Shown here one piece after another: positions 33,835 to 42,842 of a stretch of 64,000 nt of DNA. Numbering within the stretch: position 1 is the first letter of the stretch; each line of letters starts with the position of its first letter. The notes beneath the pieces are model-generated. The model made no database searches. It had not been told where the DNA came from and saw only the letters and a list, made by a program, of their open reading frames with translations. The position numbers and the translations under genes are program-made. The DNA comes from an uncultured Oscillospiraceae bacterium (GTDB taxonomy: Bacteria > Bacillota > Clostridia > Oscillospirales > Oscillospiraceae), in contig CAKTMC010000010.1 in NCBI GenBank assembly GCA_934573735.1, forward strand, positions 1 to 64,000, written 5' to 3'.

Positions 33835-34938
33835 ATGGCAGAAAAGAAAAAAACCGTGCCGGTCGTCGCCACCGCCGCGACCGACAAGAAGAAGGCGCTT
33901 GAAACCGCCATCGCAAGAATAGAAAAAGACTACGGCAAGGGCACCATCATGCGCCTTGGCGACGATATCCCCGTAAACGTAGAGGCCTTGTCCACCGGCT
34001 CGCTCTCCCTTGACCTTGCCCTCGGCATAGGCGGCGTGCCCCGCGGACGTATAGTTGAGATATACGGACCCGAGGCCTCCGGTAAGACCACGCTTGCGCT
34101 GCACGTTGTCGCCTCCGCGCAGAAAAACGGCGGCGACGCCGCGTATATAGACGTTGAGCACGCTCTGGAGCCGGCATACGCCCGCGCCCTCGGCGTTGAT
34201 ATCGACAGTCTCCTCATCTCTCAGCCGGACACCGGCGAGCAGGCGCTCGACATTGCCGAGTCCCTTGTCCGCTCCGGCGCTATCGACGTGCTTGTTATCG
34301 ACTCCGTTGCCGCGCTCATCCCCCGCGTTGAGCTTGAGGGCGAGGTCGGCGATACCGTTGTCGGCGCTCTGGCGCGTCTGATGTCTCAGGCAATGCGCCG
34401 TCTTGCCGGCGCGATAAGCAAGAATAACTGCACCGTCATCTTCATAAACCAGCTTCGTCAGAAGATAGGCGTCATGTACGGCAACCCCGAGACTACCCCC
34501 GGCGGTCTGGCGCTCAAGTATTACGCCTCCGTGCGTATCGACGTGCGCCGCATCGAGACGCTGAAAAACGGCACGGAGATGATAGGCAACCGCACCCGCG
34601 CCAAGGTCGTCAAGAACAAGGTCGCGCCCCCCTTCCGCGAGGCGGAGTTTGACATCATGTACGGCGAGGGCATATCCAAGATAGGCGAGATAGTTGACCT
34701 CGGCGTAAAGCTTGAGATCATCGACAAGGCCGGCGCATGGTTTACCGTGGACGGTCAGCGCGTTCAGGGTCGTGACGCGGTCAAGGAATATCTCCGTCAA
34801 AACCCCGAGGTCTGCGACAAGATAGAGCAGGAGATACGCGAAAACTCCTATAAGCTCATGAGTCCGCAGGCGCGCAAGGCGGCTCAGGTCTCCGGCCGCG
34901 CCGTCGATATCAGCGCCGCCGACTTTGAAGAGGAATAA
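33835..34938 (+). CDS. recA: RecA recombinase
   Basis: Forms ATP-dependent filaments on single-stranded DNA, promotes strand exchange and LexA cleavage. The 367-residue protein has Walker A GPEASGKT (78-85), the DNA-binding loops PETTPGGLALKYYASVR, and FINQLRQKIGVMYGNPE. AAGGAGAG lies 7 bases before the ATG. recX follows 6 bases after its stop, the usual order. Confidence 0.98.
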   Translation: MAEKKKTVPVVATAATDKKKALETAIARIEKDYGKGTIMRLGDDIPVNVEALSTGSLSLDLALGIGGVPRGRIVEIYGPEASGKTTLALHVVASAQKNGGDAAYIDVEHALEPAYARALGVDIDSLLISQPDTGEQALDIAESLVRSGAIDVLVIDSVAALIPRVELEGEVGDTVVGALARLMSQAMRRLAGAISKNNCTVIFINQLRQKIGVMYGNPETTPGGLALKYYASVRIDVRRIETLKNGTEMIGNRTRAKVVKNKVAPPFREAEFDIMYGEGISKIGEIVDLGVKLEIIDKAGAWFTVDGQRVQGRDAVKEYLRQNPEVCDKIEQEIRENSYKLMSPQARKAAQVSGRAVDISAADFEEE

Positions 34939-34944
34939 GCGAGC

Positions 34945-35559
34945 ATGACAGTCACAGCTCTCAGGCAGACCTCCCCCGACCGCATCACGCTGGTGCTGGA
35001 CGAGACGGAGGAGCTGAAGACCACGCTCGGCGTTGTCACCGAGCACAGGCTCTATAAGGGCGCGGAGCTTGACGATAAGGAGGCCGGGCTTCTTCGCCGC
35101 GACTCCGCCCGCGCCCTTGCCCGTGAGCGCGCCATAACGCTCACCTCAAGGCGTATGTACTCGCGCAGGGAGCTGCGCGATAAGCTGATAGCAAAGGGCG
35201 AGGAGGCCGACATCGCGGATTACTGCGTGGACTGGCTTGCCGAGCGCGGTATGCTTGACGATGCTCTCTACGCCGCCGCCATCGTCCGCCACTACTCGGC
35301 AAAGAGCATGGGCGCTGCGCGTATCCGCGTGGAGCTGAAGCGCCGCGGGATAGACCGCGAGCTATGGGACGAGGCTCTTGAGACCCTGCCTGACGCGAGC
35401 AACGCTCTCGACCGCTATATACGCTTCCGCCTCCCCGATCCCTACGATTCAGCCGCCATGCGCAGGCTCAACGAAACGCTGTACCGGCGCGGCTACGCAT
35501 GGGAGGATATACACGCGGCCATGAAAAGATACCTTACCGAATACGAGGAAAACCGATGA
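34945..35559 (+). CDS. recX: RecA regulator RecX
   Basis: RecX binds RecA filaments and limits their activity. The 204-residue all-helical protein has three RecX-type repeats with SRRELRDKLIAKG, GAARIRVELKRRGI and RRGYAWEDIHAAM. It is coupled to recA upstream and shares an ATGA overlap with rimO downstream. Confidence 0.93.
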   Translation: MTVTALRQTSPDRITLVLDETEELKTTLGVVTEHRLYKGAELDDKEAGLLRRDSARALARERAITLTSRRMYSRRELRDKLIAKGEEADIADYCVDWLAERGMLDDALYAAAIVRHYSAKSMGAARIRVELKRRGIDRELWDEALETLPDASNALDRYIRFRLPDPYDSAAMRRLNETLYRRGYAWEDIHAAMKRYLTEYEENR

Positions 35560-36869
35560 AAACATTTGCCATGATATCACTTGGCTGCGCCAAAAATCTG
35601 GTCAACAGCGAGCAGATGCTCTACCTCATGAGCGAGGCGGGCTTTGAGCTTGTGCCCGACCCTGACGGCGCAGACCTTGCAATAGTCAACACCTGCGGCT
35701 TTATCGACGCTGCAAAGACCGAGGCCATAGACAATATATTGGATATGGCGGAGCTCAAAAAGGCGGGCAGGCTCGGCGGGCTCATCGTCACGGGCTGTCT
35801 CGCGGAGCGCTATAAGGACTCGATTTTAGAGGAGCTGCCCGAGATAGACGCGGTGCTCGGCGTGGGCAGCTTCGGAGACATTGTCGCCGCGGCAAACAGC
35901 GTCGCCGAGGGGCGCCCGCTCAGTCTCTTCGGCAGCAACAGCGCCGCCGTGGACGAGATACCCCGCGTCGTCTCCACCGGTCCGGGCTGGGCGTATCTCC
36001 GCATCGCCGAGGGCTGCGATAACTTCTGCGCCTTCTGCGCCATTCCCTACATACGCGGCCGCTACCGCTCCCGTCCGATAGAAAACATACTTGACGAGGC
36101 GCGTGAGCTTGTCTCGCACGGCAATAAGGAGCTTATCGTCATTGCGCAGGATATCACGCGCTACGGCACGGATATCTACGGCAAGCGCAGTCTTGCCCGC
36201 CTCTGCCATGAGCTTGCCGGGATAGAGGGAGTCGAGTGGATAAGGCTCCACTATCTCTACCCCGACCAGTTTGACGATGAGCTTATAGACGAGCTTGCCG
36301 CAAACGACAAGGTCGTCAAGTATCTCGACATTCCCATTCAGCACATCAATAACGCCATATTAAAGCGCATGAACCGGCGCGGCACCGGCGATGAGATACG
36401 CGCCCTGTTCAAGACTCTGCGTGAGCGCATCCCCGGTCTTGTCCTGCGCACAAGCCTTATCGCGGGGCTTCCCGGCGAGGGCGAGGCGGAGTTTGAGGAG
36501 CTTTGCGAGTTTCTGCACGAGGCGCGCATTGAGCGTGTCGGCGTGTTCCCCTTCTCCCCCGAGGAGGGCACCCCCGCCGCCAAAATGGAGCACGTTGATG
36601 AGGAGGAGGCCTGCCGCCGCGCTGATTTAATAATGCAGCTTCAGGCCCCGATAATGGACGATTTCTGTCAGAGCTTCGTCGGAAGGACTATAAGGGTACT
36701 CTGCGTGGGCTACGATGAGGAGCTTCAGCGCTGCATCGGCCGCAGCTATGCCGACTCCCCGGACATTGACGGGCTGGTCTATTTCAGCGGCCGCTGTCCC
36801 GAGGGCGAGATGACCGAGGTCGAGATAAGCGGCGCGGATGACGGTATGCTCATCGGCGACGAGATATAA
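35556..36869 (+). CDS. rimO: Ribosomal protein S12 methylthiotransferase RimO
   Basis: A radical SAM methylthiotransferase that modifies an aspartate of ribosomal protein S12. The 437-residue protein has the UPF0004 N-terminal domain with cluster cysteines in SLGCAKNLVN, NTCGFID and TGCLAER, the radical SAM triad CDNFCAFC, and a C-terminal TRAM domain. ATG 35556 overlaps the recX stop (ATGA) and starts exactly at the conserved N-terminus; the upstream frame overlaps recX. Confidence 0.96.
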   Translation: MKTFAMISLGCAKNLVNSEQMLYLMSEAGFELVPDPDGADLAIVNTCGFIDAAKTEAIDNILDMAELKKAGRLGGLIVTGCLAERYKDSILEELPEIDAVLGVGSFGDIVAAANSVAEGRPLSLFGSNSAAVDEIPRVVSTGPGWAYLRIAEGCDNFCAFCAIPYIRGRYRSRPIENILDEARELVSHGNKELIVIAQDITRYGTDIYGKRSLARLCHELAGIEGVEWIRLHYLYPDQFDDELIDELAANDKVVKYLDIPIQHINNAILKRMNRRGTGDEIRALFKTLRERIPGLVLRTSLIAGLPGEGEAEFEELCEFLHEARIERVGVFPFSPEEGTPAAKMEHVDEEEACRRADLIMQLQAPIMDDFCQSFVGRTIRVLCVGYDEELQRCIGRSYADSPDIDGLVYFSGRCPEGEMTEVEISGADDGMLIGDEI

Positions 36870-36892
36870 GAAGATAAAATAGAGGTGTGAGC

Positions 36893-37417
36893 ATGAATAC
36901 AACTGCAAATAAGATAACTATGTTCCGCATTGTCCTTATCCCCGTTTTTCTGGTTCTGGCATATTTGGGGCTGAGCTATTGGGCACTCGCGGTTTACATA
37001 ATTGCCTGTCTCTCCGATGTGGCTGACGGCTATATTGCGCGGCACTACAATCAGGTTTCAAACTTCGGCAAGTTTGTTGACCCGCTGGCGGATAAAATGC
37101 TTGTGCTGTCCGCGATGTGCTTTTTCGTCGAGAACGGGCAGATGCCCGGCTGGGCTGTCGCCATCGTGCTGTTTCGTGAGTTTGCCGTCTCCGGTCTACG
37201 TCTTATCGCTGTGGAGCAGGGTCACGTCATCGCGGCGGCGCGCTCGGGCAAGATAAAGACCGGCTGCACCATGGTAGGTCTCGGCGCAATGCTCGTGTTC
37301 GGGCAGCAGTACCCGGTCGTTGACCTTGTATGCTACATTCTTATAATCGCCACCACGGTATATTCGGGCGTGGAGTATTTTGTCGTCAACCGTGCGGTTT
37401 TTAAGTCACAGTCTTGA
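36893..37417 (+). CDS. pgsA: CDP-diacylglycerol-glycerol-3-phosphate 3-phosphatidyltransferase
   Basis: Catalyses the committed step of phosphatidylglycerol synthesis in the membrane. The 174-residue protein has several membrane helices and the CDP-alcohol phosphotransferase signature, seen here as DVADGYIARHY...GKFVDPLADK (D-G-A-R-G-D-D pattern, about residues 42-68). rimO, pgsA and cysS run in the same direction with short gaps. ATG 36893 is preceded by GAGGTG. Confidence 0.95.
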   Translation: MNTTANKITMFRIVLIPVFLVLAYLGLSYWALAVYIIACLSDVADGYIARHYNQVSNFGKFVDPLADKMLVLSAMCFFVENGQMPGWAVAIVLFREFAVSGLRLIAVEQGHVIAAARSGKIKTGCTMVGLGAMLVFGQQYPVVDLVCYILIIATTVYSGVEYFVVNRAVFKSQS

Positions 37418-37435
37418 TAGATTTTTGGAGGATAT

Positions 37436-38887
37436 ATGAAGCTTTATAACTCAGCCACCAGACAGCGCGAGGAATTCGTGCCCAATCACCCCGATATAGT
37501 AAAGATGTACACCTGCGGCCCCACGGTCTATCACTTTGCCCATATCGGCAACCTTCGCTCTTATATCATGGAGGACATTCTGGAAAAGTACCTGCGCTAC
37601 GTCGGCTATAACGTCAAGCGCGTCATGAATATCACCGACGTCGGGCACCTGACCTCGGATGCCGACGAGGGCGAGGACAAGATGCTCAAGGGCGCACAGC
37701 GCGAGCATAAGAGCGTAATGGAGATAGCAAAGTTCTATACCGACGCCTTCTTCTCCGACTGCGCAAAGCTCAACATCAAGACCCCGGACGTGGTCGAGCC
37801 TGCGACAAACTGCATCGACGAGTATATCAAGATAATAAGCAGGCTCATGGACACGGGCTATGCGTATTTTGCCGGCGGCAACGTCTATTTTGACACCTCC
37901 AAGCTTGAAAGATATTATATCTTCAACGACTTCAACGAGGAGGATCTTGCGGTCGGCGTGCGCGAGGGCGTCGAGGAGGACAGCAATAAGCGCAATAAAA
38001 ACGACTTTGTCCTCTGGTTTACCAAGTCCAAGTTTGAGGATCAGGCGCTCAAGTGGGACTCCCCCTGGGGCGTGGGCTATCCGGGCTGGCACATTGAGTG
38101 CTCCGGCATATCCATGAAGCATCTGGGCGAGGATCTGGACATTCACTGCGGCGGCATCGACAATGCCTTCCCGCATCACACCAATGAGATAGCGCAGTCC
38201 GAGGCCTACCTCGGTCACAAGTGGTGCAACTACTGGATGCACGTCCTGCACCTCAATACCGGCAGCGGCAAGATGTCAAAGTCCAAGGGTGAGTTCTTGA
38301 CCGTATCTCTGCTCGAGCAGAAGGGCTATGATCCGCTTGCCTACCGTCTCTTCTGCCTCCAGAGCCACTACCGCAAGTCGCTTGTGTTTACATGGGAAAA
38401 CCTTGATAACGCACAGGTCACTTATAATAAGCTTATCGCCAAGGTCGCGGCGCTCAAGCCCGCCGACACGGAGCCGGACGCCGAGGCGGTCAAGGCACTG
38501 CGCGAGAAGTTCTGCGCCGCGCTCGACAACGACCTGAATACCTCCCTTGCCGTCACCGCGCTCTACGATGTGCTCAAGTATAAGACCGACGATGCGACAA
38601 AGCTCTATGTGCTGGCGGATTTTGACCGCGTGCTGGGGCTTGACCTCGTCAAGAAGGGCGAGGCAAAGCGCGAGGAGCTCAAGAAGCAGACCGCGGCCGC
38701 CGGTCAGTTCACCGTCATATCCGAGAGCGGCGAGCAGGACAGCGAGATCGAGGCAAAGATAATGGCGCGTCAGGACGCGAAAAAGGCCAAGAACTTTGCC
38801 GAGGCGGATCGCATCCGTGATGAGCTCAAGGCGCAGGGCATAGAAATCACCGATATCCCCCACGGCGCAAGGTGGAAGAGAATTTAA
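37436..38887 (+). CDS. cysS: Cysteine-tRNA ligase
   Basis: Charges tRNA-Cys with cysteine. The 483-residue class I synthetase has the zinc/active-site YTCGPTVYHFAHIGN (HIGH variant) near residue 25, WHIECSGI, HTNEIAQSEA, and the KMSKSKGEF signature at about 280-288. The C-terminal DALR-like domain is complete. GGAGG precedes the ATG. A strong terminator follows, ending the long plus-strand block. Confidence 0.98.
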   Translation: MKLYNSATRQREEFVPNHPDIVKMYTCGPTVYHFAHIGNLRSYIMEDILEKYLRYVGYNVKRVMNITDVGHLTSDADEGEDKMLKGAQREHKSVMEIAKFYTDAFFSDCAKLNIKTPDVVEPATNCIDEYIKIISRLMDTGYAYFAGGNVYFDTSKLERYYIFNDFNEEDLAVGVREGVEEDSNKRNKNDFVLWFTKSKFEDQALKWDSPWGVGYPGWHIECSGISMKHLGEDLDIHCGGIDNAFPHHTNEIAQSEAYLGHKWCNYWMHVLHLNTGSGKMSKSKGEFLTVSLLEQKGYDPLAYRLFCLQSHYRKSLVFTWENLDNAQVTYNKLIAKVAALKPADTEPDAEAVKALREKFCAALDNDLNTSLAVTALYDVLKYKTDDATKLYVLADFDRVLGLDLVKKGEAKREELKKQTAAAGQFTVISESGEQDSEIEAKIMARQDAKKAKNFAEADRIRDELKAQGIEITDIPHGARWKRI

Positions 38888-38905
38888 TCGTATTGTTATA
38901 TACTG

Positions 38906-38943
38906 CAAAGCCCCTATGCGGATTTGTCCGCATAGGGGCTTTG
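38906..38943 (+). terminator. Terminator after cysS
   Basis: CAAAGCCCCTATGCGGA pairs with TCCGCATAGGGGCTTTG, a nearly perfect 17-bp stem, 18 bases past the cysS stop. The 3' U tract is short (CTTTG), but the stem is very stable. Confidence 0.85.
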
Positions 38944-38959
38944 AGCGTGAATCGGGGCG

Positions 38960-39600
38960 CTAAAGCTTCCCCCTTTAGGGGGAAGTACCTCGCCCCGCGA
39001 AGCGCTGCCCCTCTTAGGGGAAGTCCCCAGTGCGCACACTGGGGAAAGGGGTCGCCGGGGTGAGATACGGCGCAGACCGGAAAAGACAGAACGCAGTGCG
39101 GACCTTTCTTTTCCCTATTGGCAGTCTCTCAGCCTCGGAGACCCCTCAGTCACCTTCGGTGACAGCTCCCCTAAAAGGGGCGCCAAGGGCGAAGTATAAA
39201 TCGACGCAACTCGCTCACCAAACCTCCGTCATTCCGAGACCAGTTCTCAAACTGGTCGTGGGAATCCGTTCTCCTTGGGACTGTCTATAGTTTTAGTGCG
39301 GCGTAAGGGGATGCGGATTGCCACGTCGCTACGCTCTCGCTCCTCGCAATGACAGGTCAGTTGAGTCTTATGCGTCGTTTTAGACAATGCCGCAAAGCGC
39401 TGCCCCTCTTAGGGGAAGTCCCCAGTGCGCACACTGGGGAAAGGGGTCGCCGGAGTCGGATTAGAGCAGGCGGAAAAAGACAGAACGCAGTGCAGACATT
39501 TCTTTTCCCTATTGGCAGTCTCTCTGCCTCGGAGACCCCTCAGTCTCGCTCACGCTCGCCAGCTCCCCTAAAAGGGGCGCCAAGGGCGTAGACTCGAATT
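38960..39600. repeat. Element A/B repeat cluster 4
   Basis: Gene-free stretch after cysS. It holds an A end fragment (38966-38985), A in reverse orientation (38998-39192), B in reverse orientation (39226-39357, CATTCCGAGACC ... CGCAATGACA) and a second reversed A (39398-39590), followed by the element C copy at 39672. Frames in it are not genes. Confidence 0.85.
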
Positions 39601-39642
39601 CTCTCGCCCCGCAGTGCGCAGCCCGCTCTCCCCTACGCAAAA

Positions 39643-39673
39643 ACCGGAGCATGATTTCTCATGCTCCGGTCAA
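39643..39673. repeat. Duplicated terminator hairpin, outer copy at element C
   Basis: A 31-base sequence containing the hairpin ACCGGAGCATGA/TCATGCTCCGGT. It is repeated without any change at 39831-39861, and the element C copy lies exactly between the two. Confidence 0.9.
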
Positions 39674-39830
39674 GGCGTCGACAAAGTTCGACGCCTTGAA
39701 AACTTATTCAGGAGTATTCAAAAACACTCCTGAATAAGCTATGATTGAACGCAGAAAGGGGACTCCCGTCCCCTCTCTGCACTCTCCCCATGCAATTCTA
39801 TACATTGCCGACAGCTTTGTCTACAGCCTC
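39672..39830 (-). repeat. Element C repeat, copy 2
   Basis: Reverse-oriented copy of the element at 13270-13420, from CAAGGCGTCGAC to TGTCTACAGCCT. It is flanked on both sides by identical 31-base terminator hairpins (39643-39673 and 39831-39861). Confidence 0.92.
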
Positions 39831-39861
39831 ACCGGAGCATGATTTCTCATGCTCCGGTCAA
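39831..39861 (-). terminator. Terminator of the DUF1002 gene (inner copy)
   Basis: On the minus strand ACCGGAGCATGA-GAAA-TCATGCTCCGGT forms a perfect stem 11 bases past the stop at 39872. The same 31 bases recur at 39643-39673 beyond the element C insertion. Confidence 0.8.
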
Positions 39862-39871
39862 ATTTATCAAA

Positions 39872-40753
39872 TTACAGCCCGATGATATCCTTTATCTTCT
39901 CAAAGAAGCTCGCTATCGAGGTCACGACCTTCTTCACGCTCTGCACAAAGCCGACCACCTGCGTTTTCGCATCGGAGACCTTTTTCAGCGTGTTCTGCAC
40001 TTCCTCCACGCGGGACTTGAGCGCATCGCCGTCCAGCCCCTCAAGAGAGCGGCAAAGCGTGATAAGCTGATTTATCTGGGAGTCCGTCAGAGTGACGTTA
40101 TACTGCTTTGCTATCTGGACTATCTGCTCCTTTATCTCCGCATCGCTCATGTTCTTCGTCTCGTCGAGCATGAGCTTGAGGTCATTGACGATGGAGGTGG
40201 AGTCCATGCTGCCTATCTCGTTTGCAAGCTCACCCGTGATGGTAAGCTCCTGAGTGCTGACAAGCTTTGCAATGTCATCAAGCTTCTTGCCGGTCATATC
40301 CTCGTATGCCTTATATACGCCGGTGAGCGCTGCGGTACCGCTGACCTCAAAGGGCGCGGCGACAACGACCTTAGCATCGGTAATGCCCGCAGTCGCAAGC
40401 GCGCTTATATACATCTCCGGCGTACACCATGTTATATTGCTCGTGGTCACGTCCATGCCGCTGCCCTCGCTGAGAAGCTGGACATAGACGCTGGAGATGG
40501 AGCGCGTGCCGATAAGGGCGGAGTCAACGTAGCCCTCAAGATACTGACGCTCCTCGGCGTTTGTTACCTTCATTTCAATGCAGCTTCCGCGCTCAACGCC
40601 GAAAGCCCGATACACGGCGGCTATCTGCTCCTCATTAAGCTCGTTGCCGATGACGGCGCGGGTCATGCCGTTATCCGCATAGACCGGGACGCAGATGCCC
40701 GCGACCAAGAGCAGTGCAAGCAGCAGTGTGGTTATCCTTCTAAGCTTTTTCAT
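39872..40753 (-). CDS. Exported DUF1002 protein (YpuA-like)
   Basis: A 293-residue protein with a signal peptide (about residues 1-26, ending VYA) and the DUF1002 domain, seen in MTRAVIGNELNEEQIA, GTRSISSVYVQLL and ITDAKVVVAAPFEVSGTAAL. The C-terminal third is helical. DUF1002 proteins are common in spore-forming Firmicutes; their role is unknown. AGGATGATG lies upstream of the ATG. Confidence 0.9.
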   Translation of the reverse strand: MKKLRRITTLLLALLLVAGICVPVYADNGMTRAVIGNELNEEQIAAVYRAFGVERGSCIEMKVTNAEERQYLEGYVDSALIGTRSISSVYVQLLSEGSGMDVTTSNITWCTPEMYISALATAGITDAKVVVAAPFEVSGTAALTGVYKAYEDMTGKKLDDIAKLVSTQELTITGELANEIGSMDSTSIVNDLKLMLDETKNMSDAEIKEQIVQIAKQYNVTLTDSQINQLITLCRSLEGLDGDALKSRVEEVQNTLKKVSDAKTQVVGFVQSVKKVVTSIASFFEKIKDIIGL

Positions 40754-40920
40754 ATCAACATCATCCTTTCAGATAATATGACGCATTTTTTTCGATTTTG
40801 TTCCATATATTTTTGCGCATAAATCAAGCTTTTTGTATGTTACCATATTGTAACCTGAAAATAAAGTCTTTTTTGTAAATCTTCATAATTATTAAGCAAT
40901 GCCCCGGCGCGGATATATAA

Positions 40921-40962
40921 GCAGCCGGATATTATCGCTTCTGATGATCTCCGGCTGTCTTT
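40921..40962. terminator. Possible terminator downstream of the YgjP-like gene
   Basis: CAGCCGGA and TCCGGCTG flank a loop of about 25 bases with internal ATC/GAT pairing; the plus-strand side is followed by TCTTTTTAT. It lies just past the stop at 40967 on the minus strand, where the T tract is poorer, so its direction is unclear. Confidence 0.35.
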
Positions 40963-40966
40963 TTAT

Positions 40967-41467
40967 TTACTTGAGCATAGCCCGGCGGCGCTTATAGTCC
41001 GGAAGATATCTCTCGACCAGCGCGTAAAACTCCTTCGAGTGGTTCATGTGCCGGAGATGGGCAAGCTCATGGACGACGACATAATCTATCGCCTCGCCCG
41101 GGTACTGCATGAGCCTGAACGAAAAGCATATTCTTCCCCGGCTGTTACAGCTTCCGAAGCGGGTCCTTGCCCCGCTTATCGTAATGCCCGCCGGGTGCAG
41201 GCCCATGAGCGCACCGAAATACTCCACCCGTCCGGGCAGATACTCCCGCGCCGCCGCCCTCAGGCGCTTTTCCTCCTCGGGGCTTATCTCGTTTTGCATC
41301 GGACGCGCCTTTTCGAGCTGCTTAATAATCCAGTCCTCATGCGCGGCGACAAATTTATCAATTTCGCTTTTCGGCAGACGGCGCGGAGCGCGGACAAGCG
41401 GTCTCCCGTCGCGTATGCCGAGCGACAGACTGCGCCTGTCAGAGCGGATAAGCTCATAGTCTCTCAT
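40967..41467 (-). CDS. YgjP-like zinc metalloprotease (SprT/WLM-type)
   Basis: A 166-residue cytosolic protein of the YgjP/DUF45 family with the zinc motif VVHELAHLRHMNHSKEFY (HEXXH plus a third histidine) and the conserved RTRFGSCNSRGRICFSF stretch. Members are predicted metal-dependent hydrolases; the natural substrate is unknown. ATG 41467 overlaps the radical SAM gene stop as ATGA, showing translational coupling. Confidence 0.88.
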   Translation of the reverse strand: MRDYELIRSDRRSLSLGIRDGRPLVRAPRRLPKSEIDKFVAAHEDWIIKQLEKARPMQNEISPEEEKRLRAAAREYLPGRVEYFGALMGLHPAGITISGARTRFGSCNSRGRICFSFRLMQYPGEAIDYVVVHELAHLRHMNHSKEFYALVERYLPDYKRRRAMLK

Positions 41468-42297
41468 CGCGTAAATCTCCTCGCATAGCCGCAGCGGCGG
41501 CATAGCTCCTCGACCGCGCGGCGGCGGGAGAAGCCCTCGCGTATGCTCACGGCGCGGGGCGAGGCAAGTATCTCGTCCAGCTCCTGTTCAAAGAGATTGC
41601 CGAGAGGGATATCGCCCTCATGGTCAAGGCAGCAGGGCACGACCGTACCGTCGCAGAGTACGCCGACCTGATCGCGCAGACCGTAGCAAAAGCAGCTATC
41701 GCCCAAGTCCCCGGCGCTCATATCCGGCCAGTCGAACATCTCTCCCGGCTCTAAGAATACGCGCTCGGCAAGGCGCAGACCCTGACGCGACTGCGTCCAG
41801 GGCTGTGGGAAATAGAGCTTAAGCTCATGGCGTATCTCCTCGTTGAGCGTGTCGAAGCCGCCGGAGTTCCAAAGCCGCATAACGCAGATTTTGCCGCGCT
41901 CCCCTGCTCTTGCGGCAAAGTAGGCACAGCACTTGAGGTAATCCGCCGGCTTCTCTCCGCCGTTACCCTCAAAGGCTTGCAGCGATATATTGATTTTATG
42001 CACCGCACCGCAGTCGAGCAGCAGCTCGCCGCGCTCGGGCAGGAGCGTACCGTTTGTGGTGATAATGAGCTTGAAGCCGAGCTCCTGCGCAGTCTCAAGG
42101 AGATTGTCAAGCTGCGGATGCAGCAGCGGCTCCCCCATGAGGTGCAGGTATAGATACTCGGTGTGCTTTCGCAGTCGGGCGGCGAGCAGGCGAAATTCCC
42201 CGGGAGTCATGATTTTTGCCGCACGGCGCGTCCCGGGGCAGAAGCGGCAGCTGAGATTGCAGACGTTGCTTATCTCAAGGTAGGCTTTTTTCAGCAT
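41464..42297 (-). CDS. Radical SAM/SPASM protein
   Basis: A 277-residue radical SAM enzyme: cluster cysteines C13, C17, C20 (CNLSCRFC), TTNGTLL, and a C-terminal SPASM/twitch-type cysteine set (CFCYGLRDQVGVLCDG, VVPCC and LCRRC) for an auxiliary Fe-S cluster. Substrate unknown; no precursor peptide is visible next to it. ATG 42297 is chosen because GGGAGAATAATACC precedes it and the conserved N-terminus begins there. The frame 5' of this is element A sequence, which reaches to within about 40 bases of the ribosome site. Confidence 0.85.
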   Translation of the reverse strand: MLKKAYLEISNVCNLSCRFCPGTRRAAKIMTPGEFRLLAARLRKHTEYLYLHLMGEPLLHPQLDNLLETAQELGFKLIITTNGTLLPERGELLLDCGAVHKINISLQAFEGNGGEKPADYLKCCAYFAARAGERGKICVMRLWNSGGFDTLNEEIRHELKLYFPQPWTQSRQGLRLAERVFLEPGEMFDWPDMSAGDLGDSCFCYGLRDQVGVLCDGTVVPCCLDHEGDIPLGNLFEQELDEILASPRAVSIREGFSRRRAVEELCRRCGYARRFTR

Positions 42298-42334
42298 GGT
42301 ATTATTCTCCCATCCGGGTTTTGGGTGGCAGGGC

Positions 42335-42815
42335 TTGCTTCCCCCTTTAGGGGGAAGTGGCCTGCGGGGCGAGTGGGTTCGCTCCACGCCCTTGGCGCCC
42401 CTTTTAGGGGAGCTGTCGAGCGTGAGCGAGACTGAGGGGTCGCCGGGGCTGAGTGACTGCCAATGAGGAAAAGAATGGTCCGCACTGCATTCTGTCTTTT
42501 CCGGTCTGCACCGTGTTCTACCCCGGAGACTCCTTTCCCCAGTGTGCGCACTGGGGACTTCCCCTAAGAGGGGCAGCGCCCTGCGGGGCGGCTTCGCTCC
42601 ACGCCCTTGGCTCCCCCTTCGGGGGAGCTGTCGAGCGATAGCGAGACTGAGAGGGTGCCGGGGCGGAGAGACAGCCAATGAGGAAAAGAATTGTCCGCAC
42701 TGCGTTCTGTCTTTTCCGGTCTGCACCATGTCCTACCCCGGAGACCCCTTTCCCCAGTGTGCGCACTGGGGACTTCCCCTAAGAGGGGCAGCGCTTCGCG
42801 GGGCGAGGGACACGC
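42335..42815. repeat. Element A repeat cluster 5
   Basis: Two forward A copies (42390-42580 and 42603-42803) preceded by an A end fragment (42338-42362) fill the gap between the radical SAM start and the GH2 stop. No gene is seen. Confidence 0.85.
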
Positions 42816-42842
42816 CGGTCAGAGCACGCACCCATCGTGGCT

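Noticed and set aside
33622..35046. 474-residue minus-strand frame opposite recA
   Set aside because: recA is certain on the plus strand; the antisense frame has no known domain and spans three plus-strand genes.
41464..42297. RiPP biosynthesis cluster around the radical SAM/SPASM gene
   Set aside because: No precursor peptide, leader-binding domain or exporter is seen nearby; the partner gene is a YgjP-like protease, which is not enough for the call.
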